Below, piece after piece: positions 1-6,652 of a stretch of 64,000 bases of DNA (its first letter is position 1; every line of letters begins with the position of its first letter). The stretch comes from Granulicella sp. L46. GTDB lineage: Bacteria; Acidobacteriota; Terriglobia; Terriglobales; Acidobacteriaceae. The stretch lies in assembly GCF_009765785.1 (NCBI RefSeq), contig NZ_LMUT01000003.1, positions 129,292-193,291 on the forward strand, read 5' to 3'. The translations under genes were made by a program, and so were the position numbers. The notes under the pieces are model-generated. The model was not told the origin of the DNA. It worked only from the letters and a program-made list of their open reading frames with translations, and ran no database searches.

Positions 1-1155
1 CGCCGTGATTGCCGTGCCCTTGCCGGATCCAGGAGGACCTAGCAGCACGGTGAAGGCGCGCGGATTGACGCCTTGATAGTCCGTAGACAACTGACCGCCA
101 ACAACCGCGCCCACCACCGTGCGGAGTGATTCAGTGAAAAACCGCTTGCGGATGTAATTGCCACCCGTGCAGTAGTCTGCAAAGTCACCGTATGGCGTGC
201 CGTTCCAAACTTCATCTGGATACACCGGCACGTTCGTCTCTTGCTCCGGCTCAAAGTCCTCGGGGTCAACGGTCACAGAGACAGTACCGCTGCCAAGCAC
301 AACCTGGACATCCGCGCCCGGCTCTGGTGTGAAGGCGGTTGCATTGCGGAGTGCCATTGCTGCCTTGAATTGGGCCGTGTTGCGTTTGGCCCTATCGCAG
401 CCTCCGTGTTGACACCGGAACGCCAGCTTGCCGTCTAGGATGCTCAATACGGTGCTGCTAGGGTCACCGGCTCCGCTGTCGTGCTCCCACGGGCAGGCGA
501 TGCCCAACGTCCAGCCGTTCGCCACACGTTTTTCAAACTCACGGACTTCAACACCGTAGTGGTCGCAGTATTCCAACAGCCACGTCTTCCACTCATCGGC
601 GGCTGCGTCACTCACAGCGGCTGCCGGGTCAAACGTCTGCTGACTGGCGGGTGCAAGATCCAGCACCCAATCAGGCATGGGCAGGATGGGCGCATCCACA
701 AGGACTGAGTACAGCTCACCACTGGCGTGCACGCTGCCCGCCGCCATCACGTGTCCGCCGTTCGCACGGATGTCACCCTTGAGGCCGTCCTTCTCCCAAC
801 CAGCACCGTTGCGCACGGGCCGCGTGGGATCTGCCTGGAAATAAAGCTGGACACCAAACTCCGGGCGGCGTCCGGTTCTAACGGTGTAGGTGTACGGCAG
901 CCAATCGGGCCACTCGCCATCCTCCATCAACCCGTGGTCAACGTCCACCACCACCAGCCCGCTTGGGCCGGTGGCAATGGCCACGGTTGCTTCGGGCTTG
1001 GCAGACCACCAACGCCGCACGGTCGCTTCAGCGTCGGTGGCGCTGAGGCTGCCGTGCGGCGCTAAACCGCCAATGGATTTCTTCTTTCCAGGTATGCAAG
1101 GAAAGACAAACCATCCACGCTGTGCATAAGAAAGTGCGAAGTCTAAGTTATTCAT
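1..1155 (-). CDS. Bifunctional primase-polymerase with ATPase/helicase domain (3' part outside window)
   Basis: Replication protein of the mobile element; 385 codons are visible and the frame runs off the left edge. The N-terminal Prim-Pol fold shows the acidic DVD pair at residues 71-73 (metal binding), the TVRTGRR segment at about 91-97 and the GGHVMAAGSVHASG segment at about 133-146. A Cys/His cluster follows (CPWEH at 221, then C-x-H-x2-C near 248-252), probably zinc binding. At residues 373-381 a Walker A loop, GPPGSGKGT, opens a P-loop ATPase domain. Known of the family: such fusions prime and unwind DNA for phages and satellites. The ATG overlaps the end of the upstream hypothetical gene by 8 bases, so the two are probably translated together. 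No promoter of the family described at 3937-4914 lies in front of it. Confidence 0.85.
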   Translation of the reverse strand, partial: MNNLDFALSYAQRGWFVFPCIPGKKKSIGGLAPHGSLSATDAEATVRRWWSAKPEATVAIATGPSGLVVVDVDHGLMEDGEWPDWLPYTYTVRTGRRPEFGVQLYFQADPTRPVRNGAGWEKDGLKGDIRANGGHVMAAGSVHASGELYSVLVDAPILPMPDWVLDLAPASQQTFDPAAAVSDAAADEWKTWLLEYCDHYGVEVREFEKRVANGWTLGIACPWEHDSGAGDPSSTVLSILDGKLAFRCQHGGCDRAKRNTAQFKAAMALRNATAFTPEPGADVQVVLGSGTVSVTVDPEDFEPEQETNVPVYPDEVWNGTPYGDFADYCTGGNYIRKRFFTESLRTVVGAVVGGQLSTDYQGVNPRAFTVLLGPPGSGKGTAITA

Positions 1156-1504
1156 GGGCTGCCCGCTCCCACAACCGATTCGCGTTCGCAATCCATTGAC
1201 TGACGGTTTCGCAGCCGCCGCCGCTGCCGTGCCCCATCTGCCAATAGGTATTGTCCGGGCCGTCACCAAAGAGCGCGGGGTGCGGTATGGAATACATGGA
1301 ATCCACGTCGTATATCTCTCCGTGTCTCCGTGCTAATGCGTCATAGACCTTTTCGCATATCCGCACCTTCAGCGTGTGAGAGCCGCTGCACTCGCTATGC
1401 CCACACGGGAAAGTGACGATGAAGTCGAAGCCGGGCTGGTTGGCGAGTCGCCAATCCCAACCTGCAAGTGTGAAAAATCTTGCCCAACGTAATTTCAGAA
1501 ACAT
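1148..1504 (-). CDS. Hypothetical mobile-element protein (118 aa)
   Basis: Not recognised. It is a small basic-to-neutral protein with no membrane segment. One CGHSEC segment, a few scattered histidines and a C-terminal stretch with GHGSGGG are visible, but no convincing domain. The ATG is preceded by AAGGA at good spacing and the stop overlaps the start of the Prim-Pol gene, so it probably belongs to the same transcript and may serve replication. The competing frame at 1395-1640 lacks a comparable ribosome site. Confidence 0.55.
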   Translation of the reverse strand: MFLKLRWARFFTLAGWDWRLANQPGFDFIVTFPCGHSECSGSHTLKVRICEKVYDALARRHGEIYDVDSMYSIPHPALFGDGPDNTYWQMGHGSGGGCETVSQWIANANRLWERAAHE

Positions 1505-1608
1505 GATGTTTTCCTTCTGCCCGGTTTGAAGGTGGGCCGCCTGTTGTCTCTACCCTGCCCCGCAATTGACGGACGCGCAAACCAAAGTGCGGTCCCGTAT
1601 AAGCTCTG

Positions 1609-1647
1609 AGGAAAAACACCCGGCCTGGGAGTGACGCCAAGCCGGGT
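1609..1647 (-). terminator. Rho-independent terminator after the capsid gene
   Basis: Read on the minus strand, CCCGGC-T-TGG pairs with CCA-G-GCCGGG around an 8-base loop and is followed by TGTTTTTCC. This is a classic intrinsic terminator. It lies 109 bases past the capsid stop and ahead of the replication genes, so capsid and replication transcripts are probably separated here. Confidence 0.7.
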
Positions 1648-1660
1648 TGAATGAAGTTGC

Positions 1661-1718
1661 GCCTCCGAGGGTGTAAAAGGGCCGCGAGATAACGCGACTG
1701 CGGGGACCCTTCGGAGGC
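1661..1718. other. Imperfect inverted repeat between capsid gene and terminator
   Basis: GCCTCCGAGGGT at 1661 is mirrored by ACCC(T)TCGGAGGC ending at 1718 with one bulged base. It sits just upstream (minus-strand sense) of the intrinsic terminator at 1609-1647, and could stabilise the 3' end of the capsid mRNA. No gene is seen in 1505-1755. Confidence 0.5.
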
Positions 1719-1755
1719 GGGATTTCTCCCCGCCCTTCTCGTTGGAGACTAGCCG

Positions 1756-3141
1756 CTAAACGTGGCTAATCTTGATTTGCTGGATGGCCTCAGACCTCCG
1801 AATCCGAGAATCGATCCGGCGATAAGCCAAAATGGCAAGCTGTCCCTGCAAAGCAAGCGGCTGGTCAAGGATCTTGACATTTATGCCTGCTCCGCCACGA
1901 ACGCCAATCATATTGCCCGCCCGGAAGTCGCCGTACAGGATGGGCAGCACACCCGCTGTGGTCGCGGTGGGCAAGCTCGGCATGTTGCTGTCAAACAGAA
2001 CCGGCTTGTCCAAGATGCGCATGTCCCCGTTCGCGTCCGTCGTGATGATGGGCACGTATAGGTTGGCTTGCATCTGTGCCTTGCGGATAGCCAGCGCAGT
2101 GGCGCGCGCCATCACCCAGGAGGCGTTGGGCTGGTAAACGCCCTTGAGCTGCGCAACCACGTCGTACAGAGCATTGATGAGGGTCAATCCGTCTGCTGAC
2201 GTCCCCAACATTTCATACGCCGTGTTGGTGCCAAGGCCGGTGTTGCCCAGGATGCCCTGAGGCTGCCCGGAGCCGGTCCCGGTTGCCAGAAGTGCGCCCT
2301 CCGTGATCCGCTGGCCAATCAGGAGGTCATTTACAACGAACTCCTGAAACATGCCCACGTCTTGCAACAGCTCCCAAGACACGGTTCTTGCCGCCCCTAC
2401 CATGTAGGCGCTGAGTAGCGTCTGTCCCAAGGTGGGATCCGACCCACCGAAGGTAGCAATGGTGCCGTTGGATTCAGCCTTGATAGCGCTGGCACCGAAC
2501 GATGCTTGGCTGGGGACTTTAATGTCTGTAGCCGTAGGGATTAACAGGCTGGCGTCATACAGGGCGAGGTCCGGCAAGCCAAGCGGGACAATCTGTTGCC
2601 ACGTTGGAATGCTAACGACATCGCCGCCCGCCGTGGTGGAGCTGCCCTGCGTGCCTTCATACAGAGCCGCGCTTGCACGTGGTCCTGCATAATTGCTGGT
2701 AGGGCGCTGGCGGGTAAACGCCTCACTCCTGGGGATAGCAAAGCCGCCCTGCCCGTCTGCACCAACCACCAAGTCTGCGGAGGCAGTTTTGCCTCCCGAC
2801 AGGAGGAAGCTGCGCAATGCCTCAGAATAATCGCGGCTCTGCGTGTCAGCAGCGTTGAGCGCCGGTGAGTAGGTCGCCATGAAGCCACTCGCCGCTCCGC
2901 CAGCGCCGGGCGTGCCGTCGCCTCCAATCCACATCGGTATACCATCTTTGTTGAACATGGACCGGATGGTGCTCTGTGCTTTCCGGGCCTCAATCTGCCC
3001 GCGCAGAGCCTCCACGCGCCTCATGGTGCCCTTGTACTGTTCCTCGTCTGAGGCTGTCATCTGGTGACCCATCGGGCCGATAAGGGCATCCGCCTTGGCA
3101 ATCTCTTCTTTGTGCTGATCCAACATTTCCATGAGAGTCAT
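1756..3141 (-). CDS. HK97-fold phage major capsid protein
   Basis: Shell protein of a tailed-phage-type particle, 461 aa. Residues 1-60 are a charged, coiled-coil-like segment typical of the delta (scaffold) region of HK97 capsids. The rest matches the family: a glycine/alanine-rich linker, the E-loop/P-domain region with QASFGASAIKAES, the VSWELLQDV helix, a TGTGSGQPQGIL loop, and a C-terminal A-domain with GDFRAGNMIGVRGG. The start at 3141 is chosen over the longer frame (to 3186) because GGAG lies 8 bases in front of it. No protease, portal or terminase gene is adjacent. It ends in its own hairpin and terminator. Confidence 0.88.
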   Translation of the reverse strand: MTLMEMLDQHKEEIAKADALIGPMGHQMTASDEEQYKGTMRRVEALRGQIEARKAQSTIRSMFNKDGIPMWIGGDGTPGAGGAASGFMATYSPALNAADTQSRDYSEALRSFLLSGGKTASADLVVGADGQGGFAIPRSEAFTRQRPTSNYAGPRASAALYEGTQGSSTTAGGDVVSIPTWQQIVPLGLPDLALYDASLLIPTATDIKVPSQASFGASAIKAESNGTIATFGGSDPTLGQTLLSAYMVGAARTVSWELLQDVGMFQEFVVNDLLIGQRITEGALLATGTGSGQPQGILGNTGLGTNTAYEMLGTSADGLTLINALYDVVAQLKGVYQPNASWVMARATALAIRKAQMQANLYVPIITTDANGDMRILDKPVLFDSNMPSLPTATTAGVLPILYGDFRAGNMIGVRGGAGINVKILDQPLALQGQLAILAYRRIDSRIRRSEAIQQIKISHV

Positions 3142-3394
3142 TGAAAATCTCCAATTGCATATGCGGGTTGAGTAGGTAATCAACATCCGCGTCCGCGCCT
3201 ACAAAGCCGGTGCATTTCCGGCAGCCATCGCGGGCGACTCATGCCGTTTACATGAGCAACAATTAGGACACTCGGGCGGCTCCCCGTTACCGCCCTACAG
3301 TTCGCTGCCACATCTTGCACGTCTCCAGGTCAAGTACATGACCCGCTATCGAGCATGAGCCGGAGCTACTTCTCCGACCAGCGAAGCTTGGGTG
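3142..3394. other. Gap between capsid gene and upstream gene
   Basis: No open frame with a ribosome site was found. The gap has a TTGACC-like minus-strand -35 near 3330 without a matching -10. It lacks the promoter family seen at 3937-4914, so the capsid gene is probably read from upstream promoters or a divergent one. Confidence 0.4.
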
Positions 3395-3796
3395 TTAGTG
3401 GATGTGCTTCGGCCCGTCGCTGTATGCATAAATGCGCTCCAGCTCAGACACTTCCGCGCGTTCAATCTCAGCGGCAAAGCTGCCAGTGGTCATCGCGCTT
3501 TTCACGATGATGCCGATGTGTGCAGCGAATGCATCAGCCAGCGCCTCAAGTTGGCCGCCGTCCAACGGTTCACTGAGGGCCAACTGCGGCGCGCCGTCAA
3601 CCAGCCCGATGTAGCCAACACCACGCAGGCCCCTGCCGGGCCAGCGCGAACGTAATTCTTCCCGCATCGCGTCCGTGGCAGGCTGTGGCCTAATCGGAAC
3701 GAATTCCATATCGCCCGGCATGTCGCCTAAGAGGACACCCACGCAGATGGAGGAGTTGATTACTAGTTCGTCGCGTCTATGCTCATACGTTGTCAT
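3395..3796 (-). CDS. Hypothetical mobile-element protein (133 aa)
   Basis: Not recognised. A soluble, acidic protein with alternating strand-like segments, a GRGLRGVGYIGLVDG loop near the middle and a helical C-terminal half; no signal or membrane segment. ATG at 3796 is preceded by AAGGTGAG at 8 bases; the GTG at 3805 offers no better site. It lies about 140 bases downstream of the promoter-like element at 3937-3978 and upstream of the capsid gene. Position suggests an early or capsid-linked role, but nothing in the sequence shows which. Confidence 0.6.
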   Translation of the reverse strand: MTTYEHRRDELVINSSICVGVLLGDMPGDMEFVPIRPQPATDAMREELRSRWPGRGLRGVGYIGLVDGAPQLALSEPLDGGQLEALADAFAAHIGIIVKSAMTTGSFAAEIERAEVSELERIYAYSDGPKHIH

Positions 3797-3936
3797 TGCT
3801 CTCACCTTTCAATTTGTGAGCAGCGCAGTCAGCCGTATAATGAGACAGGCTGATTGCGGTGCATTCGCGTGCGTCCAATTTCTTGCCAACCGGCTTCGGG
3901 GTGTTAGCGCACCTCGGAGCCTTCGTTTTTGTTTGT

Positions 3937-3978
3937 CCCTCTAATCCCCTGTTTACCTCCGGCCACCGCTTTTGTCCA
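3937..3978 (-). promoter_or_regulatory. Promoter of repeated family, copy 1
   Basis: Minus strand: TGGACA (3978-3973), 17-bp spacer, TAAACA (3955-3950), then the family tail ending TTAGAGGG. It drives the gene at 3395-3796 with a leader of about 140 bases. Confidence 0.65.
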
Positions 3979-4001
3979 GCAACGTCCGGGAGCCTTCTTT
4001 G

Positions 4002-4496
4002 TTAGTTCTTGAATCCCATCTGTGCCGCTGCAACGTTCATCGTGGCCTGGAGTTGCTGCTTAGCGGCGTCTCCGCCCATGAGTGGCTTCACCCATAAGGA
4101 AGCACCGCCGTCACTGCGCGCCTGCTTCCAGAGGATCCCAAGGAACAGCAACGTTCCGCGCGCCGCCATACGTTCAAAGTCCGTGACGTACTCTCCAATT
4201 TGCCCGGACGCGACCGGCAGCCACTTGCAACCAAACTCACCCGTCTCAATCGTGGAGTGGACAAGCCCGGCTGTGATGTCATCGCGGTTCAAGCCCTCAT
4301 CGGCCATGAGCGTCCGTCCTTTCTCGACGGCCTCCACAAGGCGGCCCACGGCTTCAATGACCGGCATTTCCCGGGTGACGATACGGGCCGGGCTGCCCGA
4401 TGCCAGCACCCGCCGTACACGCGCAGCCGGGTCGTTTGCTAGCTTGGCCTTCATCGTCTGAAATCCTTTCTCACGGCCTTGTTCGGTCAGTCCCAT
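4002..4496 (-). CDS. Hypothetical mobile-element protein (164 aa)
   Basis: Not recognised. Mostly helical, with a basic N-terminal segment (residues 1-40, rich in Lys/Arg) and a central region with conserved-looking tryptophans and glycines; no signal peptide. ATG at 4496 has AGAGGGAG in front, and this ribosome site is also the conserved tail of the promoter copy at 4505-4547, so the leader would be only some 15 bases. Three stacked promoters of the same family precede it, so it should be the most strongly or most tightly controlled gene of the leftward set. The N-terminal basic part might bind nucleic acid, but this is a guess. Confidence 0.6.
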   Translation of the reverse strand: MGLTEQGREKGFQTMKAKLANDPAARVRRVLASGSPARIVTREMPVIEAVGRLVEAVEKGRTLMADEGLNRDDITAGLVHSTIETGEFGCKWLPVASGQIGEYVTDFERMAARGTLLFLGILWKQARSDGGASLWVKPLMGGDAAKQQLQATMNVAAAQMGFKN

Positions 4497-4504
4497 TCGT
4501 TTCT

Positions 4505-4547
4505 CCCTCTACTTATGGTGTTTACGAAAATCACCTTGCAATGTCAA
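4505..4547 (-). promoter_or_regulatory. Promoter of repeated family, copy 2
   Basis: Minus strand: TTGACA (4547-4542), 17-bp spacer, TAAACA (4524-4519), tail with GTAGAGGGAGA that doubles as the ribosome site of the gene starting at 4496. Confidence 0.75.
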
Positions 4548-4585
4548 GCGGGTTATCGGCTATTCCGCTGTAAATTACCAGCGTT

Positions 4586-4627
4586 CCATCTATACTTGTA
4601 TCTACACATGGCGGCCACGTGTGTCAA
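4586..4627 (-). promoter_or_regulatory. Promoter of repeated family, copy 3
   Basis: Minus strand: TTGACA (4627-4622), 17-bp spacer, TAGATA (4604-4599), tail AGTATAGATGG. No reading frame separates it from copy 2, so it acts as a tandem promoter. Confidence 0.7.
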
Positions 4628-4630
4628 GGT

Positions 4631-4672
4631 CTCCCTATACTCGTATTTACAAGAACTCGGTTTATAAAGCAA
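4631..4672 (-). promoter_or_regulatory. Promoter of repeated family, copy 4
   Basis: Minus strand: TTGCTT (4672-4667), 17-bp spacer, TAAATA (4649-4644), tail AGTATAGGGAG. It is only 45 bp upstream of copy 3 (same distance counted between matching positions). Confidence 0.65.
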
Positions 4673-4693
4673 GCAAGTTATTGAATAAATCGC

Positions 4694-4789
4694 TCATGCC
4701 AGAAGCGATGTCCTTCTGAGACGTGTTATAGCCGCGCTCGGGTCGGGTGTAAAGGGGCATTGCACAATCCCGGCCTCCATGAGCAGCAT
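4694..4789 (-). CDS. Possible small protein (31 aa, or 28 aa from the inner ATG)
   Basis: A short frame beginning just after promoter copy 6 and ending before promoter copy 4. Two ATG codons are possible (4789 and 4780); AGAGG sits 10 bases before the second. The product has no recognisable motif. It is the only frame of note in the stretch between the promoters, and its reality depends on whether copy 6 yields a coding transcript. Confidence 0.25.
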   Translation of the reverse strand: MLLMEAGIVQCPFTPDPSAAITRLRRTSLLA

Positions 4790-4790
4790 T

Positions 4791-4833
4791 GCCTCTGAAC
4801 TCTCCTTTTACAGAAGTGCGGCATGTTTGTCCA
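4791..4833 (-). promoter_or_regulatory. Promoter of repeated family, copy 6 (weakest match)
   Basis: Minus strand: TGGACA (4833-4828), 17-bp spacer, TAAAAG (4810-4805), tail GTTCAGAGGC. The -35 box overlaps the first bases of the palindromic operator at 4832-4856, so a protein bound there would be expected to block it. Confidence 0.55.
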
Positions 4834-4856
4834 GCGAGTTATTGCGCATCTCGCTG
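4832..4856. promoter_or_regulatory. Palindromic operator, site A
   Basis: CAGCGAGTTA-N7-TCTCGCTG: perfect 7-bp inverted arms around an 11-base centre. The same 25-bp pattern recurs at 4937-4961. It overlaps the -35 of promoter copy 6. Confidence 0.65.
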
Positions 4857-4872
4857 CTTGTTGGTAGCGATG

Positions 4873-4914
4873 CCCTCTATACCTCTGTTTACCGACTAGA
4901 AGCACAGAAGTCAA
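4873..4914 (-). promoter_or_regulatory. Promoter of repeated family, copy 5
   Basis: Minus strand: TTGACT (4914-4909), 17-bp spacer, TAAACA (4891-4886), tail GGTATAGAGGG. This is the farthest upstream of the leftward series; operator site A lies just downstream of its start region and site B about 23 bp upstream of its -35. Confidence 0.7.
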
Positions 4915-4936
4915 CTACAAAATAAAACCAAACCTA

Positions 4937-4961
4937 CAGCGAGTTAGGCATTTTCTCGCTG
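4937..4961. promoter_or_regulatory. Palindromic operator, site B
   Basis: CAGCGAGTTA-N7-TCTCGCTG, identical to site A in 18 of 25 positions including both arms and the flanking TTA and T. Start-to-start distance to site A is 105 bp, about ten helical turns. Confidence 0.65.
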
Positions 4962-5047
4962 AAATAAAACAGCGATACGCCCTCTGATACGGGTTATATC
5001 CGGGCCGCCCAGCGGTGTCAAGGCGCGCGGGCCGGGACGCGTAAAAA

Positions 5048-5089
5048 TGCATTCTTACAAGTACATTCTTATAACTACATTCTTATAGC
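5048..5089. repeat. Three 14-bp direct repeats (iteron-like)
   Basis: Three head-to-tail units of the pattern TRCATTCTTAYARV, each 14 bp, in an AT-rich stretch between the operators and the rightward gene at 5203. They could be repressor or replication-initiator sites. Confidence 0.6.
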
Positions 5090-5202
5090 TCCACTTTAGG
5101 ACTACAGTTACAAACTACACAAAATACACCACTTGACAAGAATAAAATCCGTGCGGTAGCGTGGTTTTCATCAATCATCCGCTCCACTGAAAGGACACAC
5201 TA

Positions 5203-5379
5203 ATGAAAATGAAAGAAACGCAAAAACGCTTGAATCGTATTCTCCGGGATCTCGACAACGCCGCTGGCTTCTTTGAGAAGTTGGGCCTAACCGCACAAAC
5301 GGCGTTGCTTGACGAAGCCGCAGACGCCGTGGAGGCAACGCGCCATGTGGCGAAGGATCTCCGGGGGTGCTGCGCCTAA
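5203..5379 (+). CDS. Small hypothetical protein (58 aa)
   Basis: Rightward gene of the element, start ATG with AAAGGA 8-10 bases upstream. The product is almost entirely helical and charged (Lys/Arg N-terminal third, acidic centre), ending in GCCA; no Cys pair pattern or membrane segment. A TTGACA at 5133-5138 upstream has only a weak -10. First gene to the right of the control region, so it may be a small regulator such as an anti-repressor, but no family is recognised. Confidence 0.55.
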   Translation: MKMKETQKRLNRILRDLDNAAGFFEKLGLTAQTALLDEAADAVEATRHVAKDLRGCCA

Positions 5380-5395
5380 CAGCCGGGCTCGCTGC

Positions 5396-5674
5396 CTAGT
5401 TGCTGGCGATGCCCCTTCTGCTTTGGACGAACACGGCCAAGCAGCGGGGGCAACGCATACGCTCAAAGTCCAGGCGCATGATTTCGCTAGGCGGGATTGG
5501 GTAGTGACACTGCGTGCAGGGGTTTCGAGGTCTTTGGGCTGGATGGCTAATCGGCGGGCTCTCATCCTCGCAGCATAAGCGAACAGAAAGCGAATATCCT
5601 GTGGACGCGGCAGGACTGTGCGCTCGGCTGTTGCCATCATTCCGGTGTCGGATTATGCTCGGTCCAATATGGCC
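5396..5674 (-). pseudogene. Start-less zinc-ribbon protein fragment
   Basis: A 92-codon open frame on the minus strand with no ATG, GTG or TTG start. Its C-terminal half reads like a zinc ribbon: CTQC, a PIPPSEIMRLD segment, then CPRC and a short basic tail. The spacing of the two Cys pairs (about 20 residues) fits small zinc-ribbon proteins. A better-looking ATG at 5640 opens another frame, so a frameshift may have separated start and body. It lies antisense to the start of the gene at 5669. Confidence 0.4.
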
Positions 5675-6073
5675 TCAAACAACAAGGTTTGGAACGCATC
5701 CGACGCCCTCAAGCTCGTTGCGGTTGGAGCCGTCATACTCGGAGTTATCGCCTTTCTTAGCTCCCACGAACGCCCTCCCCAAGACCAACGGCCACTAGAC
5801 AGTCAACTGGCCCCTGAAACCGCCAGCCAGTCTTCGGCAACGGATGTGTCATACCTATGCGATGCCCAGTCGTATCGGCAAAAGATGCTGGACGATGCGC
5901 TTGAGGATGTAGAAGAACACAGCGGGGATAAGTTCGATAAAGAAGCCGCGCGAAAGCGAGTTTTAGCCACTCCATACGCTACGCTTGAATCAGAGCGCCT
6001 GGGTGACTTGGCCTTCGTGCGCAAGACGTATCGCGAAGCCAACGACACGCACCAGATCTGCCCGAATCAATAG
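5669..6073 (+). CDS. Hypothetical single-pass membrane protein (134 aa)
   Basis: The N-terminal 12-35 segment (about ALKLVAVGAVILGVIAFLSS) is a clear membrane anchor followed by a hydrophilic, probably periplasmic domain of about 95 residues with two cysteines (YLCDAQ and the C-terminal ICPNQ) that could form a disulfide. No family recognised. The ATG at 5669 was chosen because it places the anchor at the N-terminus; a GTG at 5618 is possible and neither has a strong ribosome site. The gene at 6101 follows 27 bases later. Confidence 0.55.
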   Translation: MASNNKVWNASDALKLVAVGAVILGVIAFLSSHERPPQDQRPLDSQLAPETASQSSATDVSYLCDAQSYRQKMLDDALEDVEEHSGDKFDKEAARKRVLATPYATLESERLGDLAFVRKTYREANDTHQICPNQ

Positions 6074-6100
6074 GCCCGGCACACCTGGGCGGAGGAAACA

Positions 6101-6319
6101 ATGACAGTCGGTGAATTGATGAAACGTTTTGAAGGGTCTGACCCAAAGGCGTACGTTTTTGTCATTGACGAAACGGACGGCAAACAGCGGTACCTCAACA
6201 TCGACAACATCGCACCCGGAGTTGGTAAGCCTTCCACAAGCCTTGCCGCTTGGCCCGGATTCGAGAATAACGGCACAGACAAATGGATGTTCCTCACCGC
6301 TCGCGCCATGGATCGCTAG
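6101..6319 (+). CDS. Hypothetical protein (72 aa)
   Basis: Small soluble protein starting at an ATG with GGAGG 6 bases upstream, one of the best ribosome sites in the element. MTVGELMKRFE at the start and a following YVFVIDET strand resemble the alpha/beta layout of many small phage proteins, but no family is recognised. Probably co-transcribed with the membrane protein upstream. It is the last gene before the attachment region. Confidence 0.6.
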   Translation: MTVGELMKRFEGSDPKAYVFVIDETDGKQRYLNIDNIAPGVGKPSTSLAAWPGFENNGTDKWMFLTARAMDR

Positions 6320-6356
6320 CTGTCACCGGGCGTGTTTCAACTATTGGGCGGCCAAT

Positions 6357-6530
6357 CAACACCATCTAAGTGGTGTTGAAAATGGTGTGGGACTGGCGCA
6401 CCCGGCGCTCTAATTTCGCGGCGCGTCGATTCCCAACAAACACAGAGCTAGAACGTAATCGCATTTGACCCGGCTGCCCTAAATGGTGTGGTTTTGTGCG
6501 ATGGTGGCAAAAATGGTGTTGCACAAAACC
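6357..6530. repeat. Cluster of AATGGTGT repeats and inverted repeats
   Basis: Copies of (A)AATGGTGTKG start at about 6380, 6481 and 6511, with a variant (AGTGGTGTTG) at 6369. Two inverted repeats are built from or around them: CAACACC/GGTGTTG (6357-6378) and GGTTTTGTGC/GCACAAAACC (6490-6499 and 6521-6530). Their place next to the tRNA junction suits integrase arm-type binding sites. No gene is seen in 6320-6690. Confidence 0.5.
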
Positions 6531-6590
6531 CGCATGGATAAAGGCCAAACACCACACTCAATGCCATCGTAAAGATTTCACTTGACTCGC

Positions 6591-6620
6591 TACGACTCTT
6601 TAGCGCCTCTTACGACTCTT
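6591..6620. repeat. TACGACTCTT direct repeat pair
   Basis: TACGACTCTT occurs at 6591-6600 and 6611-6620, exactly 20 bp apart, about 35 bp from the tRNA junction. The second copy is part of TTAC...GTAA. They may be recombination protein sites. Confidence 0.4.
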
Positions 6621-6652
6621 GTAAGTTGCTGAAAGTAATAGACTTGTCCATT

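Noticed and set aside
1395-1640. 81-codon minus-strand frame
   Set aside because: It overlaps the terminator at 1609-1647 and most of the better supported gene at 1148-1504.
4505-4892. T7-like single-subunit RNA polymerase promoters (tail TATAGGGAGA in copy 4 looks like the T7 core)
   Set aside because: All copies have a -35 and a -10 with exact 17-bp spacing, which explains them as sigma70-type promoters; no phage RNA polymerase gene is visible.
4726-4914. 62-codon minus-strand frame
   Set aside because: It crosses promoter copy 5 and both the -35 and operator of copy 6, with no ribosome site.
5309-5578. 89-codon plus-strand frame
   Set aside because: It overlaps the gene at 5203 in another phase and has no ribosome site or family look.
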